This document shows positions 6,287 through 10,682 of a stretch of DNA of 10,682 nucleotides, piece by piece. Every line of letters begins with the position of its first letter. The first letter of the stretch is position 1. Source of the stretch: Bacteroides sp. GTDB lineage: Bacteria; Bacteroidota; Bacteroidia; Bacteroidales; SM23-62. The notes beneath the pieces were generated by a model. That model ran no database searches and had not been told where the DNA came from. It saw only the letters and a program-made list of their open reading frames with translations. Made by a program: the position numbers and the translations under genes. The stretch spans positions 1 to 10,682 of the forward strand of contig DAOUVF010000058.1 in NCBI GenBank assembly GCA_030667765.1, given 5' to 3'.

Positions 6287-7846
6287 ATGGAGAAAGTAAA
6301 ACAGACCTTGCGGGATTCGGCAGCGATGCGTTGGCTGGCCCTTGTGCTTGTCAGCGGACTGATGTTTGGTACCTACTGGTTCCAGGATTTCTTTTCGGGA
6401 CTGAAAGGACTCATGGAAAGCCAGATGGGTTTTACCAGCGAGGAATTCGGCCGGCTGATCGGGCTTACTACCATCGCCAATATGTTCGGTATGATCATTC
6501 TTGGAGGGATGATCATTGACAAATGGAGTATCCGGGTGGCCGGACTGGTTTTTGGTGGACTGGCAACCTTGGGGGCCTCCATTACTGCCATGGCATCCCA
6601 TGGATTTTTCGGGGAAGAGCATGGCATTACCCTGACCATGATGATTGTCGGGAGGATCATGTTTGGATCCGGACTCGAAGTTGTCTGTGTCGTGGCTACA
6701 AGGACGGTGGTGAAATGGTTCAAAGGATCTGAACTGGCACTTGCCATGGCCATTAATATGGGATTCGGAAGACTTGGGACTGCCCTGGGTATGGCCATTT
6801 CGATCGACATCGCCAAAGGCATGGTCGCCCCGGCCGTAAGTTTTGCTGCTACCCTGATCGGCATAGGACTTATCATGTTCCTGGTTTATATGATTTTTGA
6901 TATAAAGATAGATAGGCAGGATGCCCGGCATGAGGAAGGTCCCAAGGAAGAATTCAAGTTCACGGACCTGTTTAAACTCCTGAAGAATCCTGGATTTATG
7001 TATATTGCCTTTCTCTGCCTGGCCTTTTATGCGGCGGTATTCCCATTCATCCAATATGCACCCGACCTTCTTGTAAACAAGTTCGGGTTCTCCTATGACC
7101 TGGCCCCCGGGGAGGGGGCTGTGATACTGTTTGGCAGCCAGGTCCTTGGTAATGCCAGTGTGATCGTGGCATTTTTCCTTTTTGGACTTTCATTTTCACT
7201 GGTTCCTGCCAACATCAAGAACAGGGGTGGAAAGATAATCTCCGTCTTGCTCTTGATAGCACTGTTTGTTGTTTTTATTACCACCCTGTGGGAGAGTACA
7301 TTAAGTGTATGGTTGAGGAACGGTCCGAAAACCGCCAGCCTGATCCCGCTGGGCACCATACTGTTCACCCCAGTATTCGGCAATTATGTTGACAAGAAGG
7401 GGAGGGCTGCCTCATTGATGATCCTGGGGTCCCTGCTCCTGATCTTTGCCCACCTGGCCCTGTCGGTATTCAATAGTGTAACATTGGGATACATGGGATT
7501 GCTCAGCCTGGGGATAGCTTTCTCACTGGTGCCTGCGGCCATGTGGCCATCTGTGGCTAAAATTGTGGCAGAGAGCAGGCTGGGGACTGCCTATGCTACC
7601 ATGTTTACCATACAGAACTGGGGACTCGGACTATTCTTCTGGGGTATAGGGGCTCTCCTGGATCTTACCAATAAAGCCGACCTGGAAGCAATACGGGCAG
7701 GAGAGAAGGTATACGATTATACCATACCTATCCTGATGCTCGTTGTCTGCGGGATCGTCTCCATATTCCTGGCATACAAACTTCTGGAAACTGATAAGAA
7801 GCATGGATACGGACTGGAACTTCCATCCGGTGAAAAACCTGAATAA
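6287..7846 (+). CDS. MFSD1-like major facilitator superfamily transporter
   Basis: This is a 519-residue inner-membrane transporter. It resembles animal MFSD1, a lysosomal dipeptide transporter, in several segments as I remember that protein: 'GRIMFGSGLE' and 'VVKWFKGSELALAMAINMGFGRLG' (about 122-164), 'FYAAVFPFIQY' then 'NKFGFS' (247-269), 'TPVFGNYVDKKGR' (361-373), and 'LGTAYATMFTIQNWGL' (432-447). MFS motif A is visible as 'GGMIIDKWSIR' (73-83). I count 14 hydrophobic segments rather than 12. The extra two (about 287-306 and 316-334) fall between TM7 and TM8, joined by a basic loop 'KNRGGK'. PepD starts 12 nt after the stop, so the two form an operon and a peptide-related substrate is plausible. 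Direction and coupling of transport are unknown. ATG 6287 is chosen because TM1 follows shortly; no Shine-Dalgarno sequence is seen. Confidence 0.8.
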   Translation: MEKVKQTLRDSAAMRWLALVLVSGLMFGTYWFQDFFSGLKGLMESQMGFTSEEFGRLIGLTTIANMFGMIILGGMIIDKWSIRVAGLVFGGLATLGASITAMASHGFFGEEHGITLTMMIVGRIMFGSGLEVVCVVATRTVVKWFKGSELALAMAINMGFGRLGTALGMAISIDIAKGMVAPAVSFAATLIGIGLIMFLVYMIFDIKIDRQDARHEEGPKEEFKFTDLFKLLKNPGFMYIAFLCLAFYAAVFPFIQYAPDLLVNKFGFSYDLAPGEGAVILFGSQVLGNASVIVAFFLFGLSFSLVPANIKNRGGKIISVLLLIALFVVFITTLWESTLSVWLRNGPKTASLIPLGTILFTPVFGNYVDKKGRAASLMILGSLLLIFAHLALSVFNSVTLGYMGLLSLGIAFSLVPAAMWPSVAKIVAESRLGTAYATMFTIQNWGLGLFFWGIGALLDLTNKADLEAIRAGEKVYDYTIPILMLVVCGIVSIFLAYKLLETDKKHGYGLELPSGEKPE

Positions 7847-7858
7847 AACCATAAAATC

Positions 7859-9319
7859 ATGAGTGCTGAGATTAAAAACCTGAATCCCGCATCGTTGTGG
7901 GAGATCTTTTATGAACTGACACAGATCCCAAGGCCCTCCAAGATGGAACACAGGGCCGTGATATTTGCCAAAGAGTTTGGCGAAAAACTGGAATTGAAGA
8001 CCCATGTTGACAAAACAGGGAATGTCATTATTTCGAAACCTGCAACAGCAGGCTATGAAAACAGGCCGGGGGTTATCCTGCAGGCCCACCTGGATATGGT
8101 CCCGCAGAAAAACAGCGATACCGAGCATGATTTTGAGAATGATCCCATTGATGCATATATCGATGGGGATTGGGTGAAAGCCAGGGGCACAACACTGGGT
8201 TCTGACAATGGAATGGGGATCGCAGCTGCCCTGGCTGTTCTGCAGGATAAAAACCTGAAGCACGGTCCCATTGAAGTACTCCTAACAGTTGATGAAGAAA
8301 CCGGTATGACCGGCGCCTTCCAGCTGGAGCGTGGAGTGCTGGATGGAAAGATCCTGGTGAACCTGGACTCGGAAGATGAAGGGGAACTTTATATTGGATG
8401 TGCAGGAGGTATGGATACCAGCGGGAAACTCCGGTACCTGGATGAACCTGTCAGTACGGATTCAACAGCCTTTGAGCTGGCCATAACAGGATTAAAAGGG
8501 GGACATTCCGGACTGGATATTCACCTGGGCAGAGGGAATGCAAATATTCTTATGTGCCGCTTTATGTTTGATATTGCGGATAGGTTTGATATGCGGCTTG
8601 CAAGCATGGAGGGAGGAAGCCTGAGAAATGCCATTCCAAGGGAGGCTTTTGCCATAGTCACGGTTCCGGCAGAGAAGAAGGATGACTTCATGGCTGCTGT
8701 AAAAGATTACGAAGGGATCTACAGGGCTGAACTTGGCAACATGGAACCGGATCTTACTTTCAGGGCATCGGGGACTGACAGGCCTTTGACAATCATGGAT
8801 AAGGCAAGCCAGGACATACTCGTCAGGCTGGTTTGTGGCATGCCCAATGGAGTGATCCGGATGGACCCTGAGATGCCGGGGGTTACTGAAACCTCCACCA
8901 ACCTGGCCATTGTGAAGACCGGGGATGGGGAGATTGATGTACAATGCCTGCTCAGAAGCTCTGTAGATTCAGCCAAGTTCAGCCTGGGAAGTTCCCTGCA
9001 GAGCGTATTTGAATTAGCCGGGGCGGAGGTGACGCACAGCGGCACCTACCCTGGATGGAAGCCCGATGCGGACTCACCCATCCTGGCCACCATGCAATCA
9101 GTGTATGACAGGAATTTCGGGAAAATACCTGATGTGAAGGTGATTCATGCGGGACTCGAATGCGGGATCATCGGTGATGCCTATCCCGGACTGGATATGA
9201 TCTCTTTTGGTCCGACCATACGTTTTCCGCATTCCCCTGACGAACAAGTGCATATTGAGAGTGTACAGAAATTCTGGGATTTCCTGGTACGGACACTCGA
9301 AGAGATACCTGTAAAATAA
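7859..9319 (+). CDS. pepD: Cytosolic non-specific dipeptidase / Xaa-His dipeptidase (M20C)
   Basis: This 486-residue cytosolic metallopeptidase hydrolyses a broad range of unbranched dipeptides, including carnosine-like Xaa-His. All expected M20 residues are present: His77 and Asp79 in 'QAHLDMV', bridging Asp116 in 'LGSDNGMG', catalytic Glu146 and ligand Glu147 in 'VDEETGM', Asp170 in 'NLDSED', and His458 in 'FPHSPDE'. The numbering runs three behind that of characterised Vibrio PepD (H80, D119, E149/E150, D173, H461, from memory). The lid/dimerisation domain is marked by 'GGHSGLDIHLGRGNAN' (214-229). Length equals the family norm and no signal peptide is present. It lies 12 nt downstream of the MFSD1-like transporter, so the pair probably takes in and cleaves dipeptides. 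Its stop codon directly abuts that of convergent metF. Confidence 0.95.
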   Translation: MSAEIKNLNPASLWEIFYELTQIPRPSKMEHRAVIFAKEFGEKLELKTHVDKTGNVIISKPATAGYENRPGVILQAHLDMVPQKNSDTEHDFENDPIDAYIDGDWVKARGTTLGSDNGMGIAAALAVLQDKNLKHGPIEVLLTVDEETGMTGAFQLERGVLDGKILVNLDSEDEGELYIGCAGGMDTSGKLRYLDEPVSTDSTAFELAITGLKGGHSGLDIHLGRGNANILMCRFMFDIADRFDMRLASMEGGSLRNAIPREAFAIVTVPAEKKDDFMAAVKDYEGIYRAELGNMEPDLTFRASGTDRPLTIMDKASQDILVRLVCGMPNGVIRMDPEMPGVTETSTNLAIVKTGDGEIDVQCLLRSSVDSAKFSLGSSLQSVFELAGAEVTHSGTYPGWKPDADSPILATMQSVYDRNFGKIPDVKVIHAGLECGIIGDAYPGLDMISFGPTIRFPHSPDEQVHIESVQKFWDFLVRTLEEIPVK

Positions 9320-10273
9320 TTAAAAAACCCGCTTCGCGATCTGATGGATATTGTCAGATATCCCGATGGTATAGTAGTGGATCACCGGTACACCGGCAGC
9401 CTTTAATTCCCTGGATTGCTCCACGGTCCATTCCACACCCACCTGCCTGACCTCGGTATTGGTCTTGCATTTTTTTACCTCGCAGACCAGGTCCTGTGGG
9501 ATGTCCACATAAAAAGTCTGGGGCAGCAGGTTAAGATCATTCAGGTAGGTAATTGGTTTGATGCCGGGTATAATGGGTACGGTTATTCCTGTGTCCCGGC
9601 ATGCCGCCACGAAATCAAAATACTTCTGATTGTCAAAGAACATCTGGGTTACAATATAATCCGCCCCGGCATCCACTTTAGCTTTCAGGTAGTGCAGGTC
9701 TGTCTGCATATTTGGCGCCTCGAAATGCTTTTCCGGGTACCCGGCTACGCCGACTGAAAAATCAGTGGCAGTGGCATTCTGAAGGCCTTCCTCCAGGTAC
9801 ATGCCCTTGTTCATATTCATGATCTGCCTGACCAGGTCTATGGCATGTGCATTGCCATCCTCTTCCGGGATAAATCGCTTCTCCCCTTTAGGGGGATCCC
9901 CTCTCAATACCAGCAGGTTGTTCATGCCAAGGAAATGCAGGTCGATCAGAGCATCTTCGGTATCCTCCGCGGTAAAGCCGCCGCAGATCAGGTGAGGCAC
10001 AACGGTAATCTTATACCTGTATTTAATGGCCGCCGAAATGGCAACTGTCCCCGGCCGTTTCCTCACCACCTTCTTCTCCATCAGCTTATGATCGATCTTC
10101 TTATAAACAATCTCCTGCTGGTGGTAGGTGATGTTGATGTTCAGTGGATTGAATTGCATCAGGGGATCGATAGCATTGTACAGCCTTTCGATACTGTTTC
10201 CCTTGACCGGTGGCAGCAATTCAAATGAAAAAAGCGTCTCTTTAGTAATCCTTATCCTGTCAATTGCCTTCAT
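9320..10273 (-). CDS. metF: 5,10-methylenetetrahydrofolate reductase
   Basis: This is a 317-residue cytosolic FAD enzyme that reduces 5,10-methylene-THF to 5-methyl-THF, the methyl donor for methionine synthesis. Family marks run in order: 'FSFELLPP' with catalytic Glu18, 'NITYH' (47-51), 'PHLICGG' (93-99), 'LVLRGDPP' (121-128) with FAD-interacting Asp126, 'GVAGYPEKH' (175-183), 'KVDAGADYIVTQMFFD' (199-214) with folate-contacting Gln210, and 'IIPGIKPI' (234-241). It is about 20 residues longer than E. coli MetF. The extra residues are mostly a Lys/Arg-rich segment near 58-75 and an insert near 130-170. The gene starts 26 bp downstream of the metH stop codon, so the two consecutive methionine-pathway enzymes are probably co-transcribed. 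The ATG at 10273 gives the normal N terminus. Confidence 0.95.
   Translation of the reverse strand: MKAIDRIRITKETLFSFELLPPVKGNSIERLYNAIDPLMQFNPLNINITYHQQEIVYKKIDHKLMEKKVVRKRPGTVAISAAIKYRYKITVVPHLICGGFTAEDTEDALIDLHFLGMNNLLVLRGDPPKGEKRFIPEEDGNAHAIDLVRQIMNMNKGMYLEEGLQNATATDFSVGVAGYPEKHFEAPNMQTDLHYLKAKVDAGADYIVTQMFFDNQKYFDFVAACRDTGITVPIIPGIKPITYLNDLNLLPQTFYVDIPQDLVCEVKKCKTNTEVRQVGVEWTVEQSRELKAAGVPVIHYYTIGISDNIHQIAKRVF
9322..9338 (-). terminator. Mini-hairpin plus T-run at the 3' end of metF
   Basis: On the minus strand CGCGAAGCG (9338-9330) can fold as a 3-bp stem closed by a GAA loop, followed by GG and six T residues (9327-9322) that include part of the stop codon. The stem is very short for a terminator, but the GCGAAGC core is an unusually stable mini-hairpin. 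The T-run continues as AATTATTTTA into the pepD tail. Weak support. Confidence 0.3.
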
Positions 10274-10299
10274 TGATCTGATTGATGTGTTTCATGTCA

Positions 10300-10682
10300 C
10301 TACTTGAAATTCAGGTTGCTCGCCAGCCAGGTCTCAACCATTTCAAGTTTTGCATTCTTTCGCCTGGCGTAATCCCTGGCCTGATCCCTGCCGATCCTGC
10401 CAACATAAAAATAGCGGGATTCGGGATGGGCGAATATCAGTCCGCTTACCGATGCTGCAGGAAACATGGCATGGCTATCTGTCAGTTTTATCCCGGTTTT
10501 ATCCTCTACATTAAGCAGCTTGAAAATGGTTTCCTTTTCTGAATGGTCCGGGCAGGCAGGGTAACCATGGGCAGGACGTATACCCTGGTATTTTTCAAAG
10601 ATCATATCCTCCAGGCTCATACTTTCTCCCGGCTGGTAGCCCCAGTATTCTCTCCTTACCTTCTCGTGAAGCAACTCTGTAA
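10300..10682 (-). CDS. metH: Cobalamin-dependent methionine synthase, C-terminal activation domain (partial)
   Basis: The frame is open through the right edge, so only the last 127 or so residues are seen, and the TTG near 10674 is internal. The segment is the AdoMet-binding reactivation domain of MetH, which remethylates oxidised cob(II)alamin with S-adenosylmethionine and a reduced flavoprotein electron donor. Diagnostic are 'EKVRREYWGY', 'GIRPAHGYPACPDH' (the RxxxGYxxxP AdoMet-binding motif), 'LTDSHAMFPAASVSGL', 'FAHPESRYFYVGRIGRDQ' and 'DYARRK'. The full enzyme transfers the methyl group of 5-methyl-THF to homocysteine and needs vitamin B12. metF follows 26 bp downstream and supplies its substrate. 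The end of the protein, just after 'VETWLASNLNFK', fits the family. Whether the domain belongs to a full-length MetH or a split gene cannot be told from this window. Confidence 0.93.
   Translation of the reverse strand, partial: TELLHEKVRREYWGYQPGESMSLEDMIFEKYQGIRPAHGYPACPDHSEKETIFKLLNVEDKTGIKLTDSHAMFPAASVSGLIFAHPESRYFYVGRIGRDQARDYARRKNAKLEMVETWLASNLNFK

Noticed and set aside
6218..7054. Open frame of 278 codons on the minus strand, opposite the MFS transporter
   Set aside because: Its product is rich in His, Gly, Asn and Ser, with no recognisable domain or hydrophobic pattern. The plus strand here encodes a clear transporter, so this is a shadow frame.
7631..8263. Open frame of 210 codons on the minus strand spanning the transporter-pepD junction
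   Set aside because: It covers conserved parts of both plus-strand genes in antisense and shows no family features, so it is a shadow frame.

Overview
The window reads as chromosomal housekeeping sequence from a member of the Bacteroidota, most likely order Bacteroidales. This rests on three conserved protein families that I know only from this phylum (DUF6452, DUF6048 and DUF4831). It is also supported by near-absent Shine-Dalgarno sequences and by promoter-like motifs of the Bacteroidota type (TTTG / TAnnTTTG). I see no tRNA, rRNA, CRISPR array, insertion sequence, phage gene or integration scar. Every base belongs to a gene or to a spacer under 200 bp.

Layout, left to right. (1) The plus-strand tail of a DUF6452 gene enters from the left edge. 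It is interrupted by an in-frame TGA at 258-260, where the family has a conserved Cys, and it overlaps a DUF6048 gene (355-1050). (2) A POT-family proton/peptide symporter lies on the minus strand (1087-2778) and converges on DUF6048 over a shared hairpin. (3) A plus-strand pair follows: the bifunctional NAD(P)HX repair enzyme (2913-4451) overlaps by 17 bp a DUF4831 lipoprotein gene (4435-5532). (4) An exported thioredoxin-like protein lies on the minus strand (5550-6089). (5) A plus-strand operon holds an MFSD1-like major facilitator transporter (6287-7846) and, 12 nt later, the cytosolic dipeptidase PepD (7859-9319). (6) The minus-strand methionine pair is metF (9320-10273) downstream of metH, of which only the C-terminal AdoMet-binding part (10300 to the right edge) is inside the window.

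Functionally there are two themes. The first is peptide acquisition: a POT transporter, plus an MFSD1-like transporter co-transcribed with a broad dipeptidase. Animal MFSD1 is a lysosomal dipeptide transporter, so a natural reading of the operon is that the membrane protein moves dipeptides and PepD hydrolyses them in the cytosol. The second is one-carbon/methionine metabolism: MetF makes 5-methyl-THF, and B12-dependent MetH uses it. NAD(P)HX repair is a stand-alone metabolite-repair function.

The points most worth a second look are these: the MFSD1-like/PepD pairing; a two-helix insertion between TM7 and TM8 of that transporter; an 18-bp perfect palindrome overlapping the putative -7 element in front of the operon; and the TGA in place of Cys in DUF6452. 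I did not find convincing evidence of an entirely new multi-gene system.
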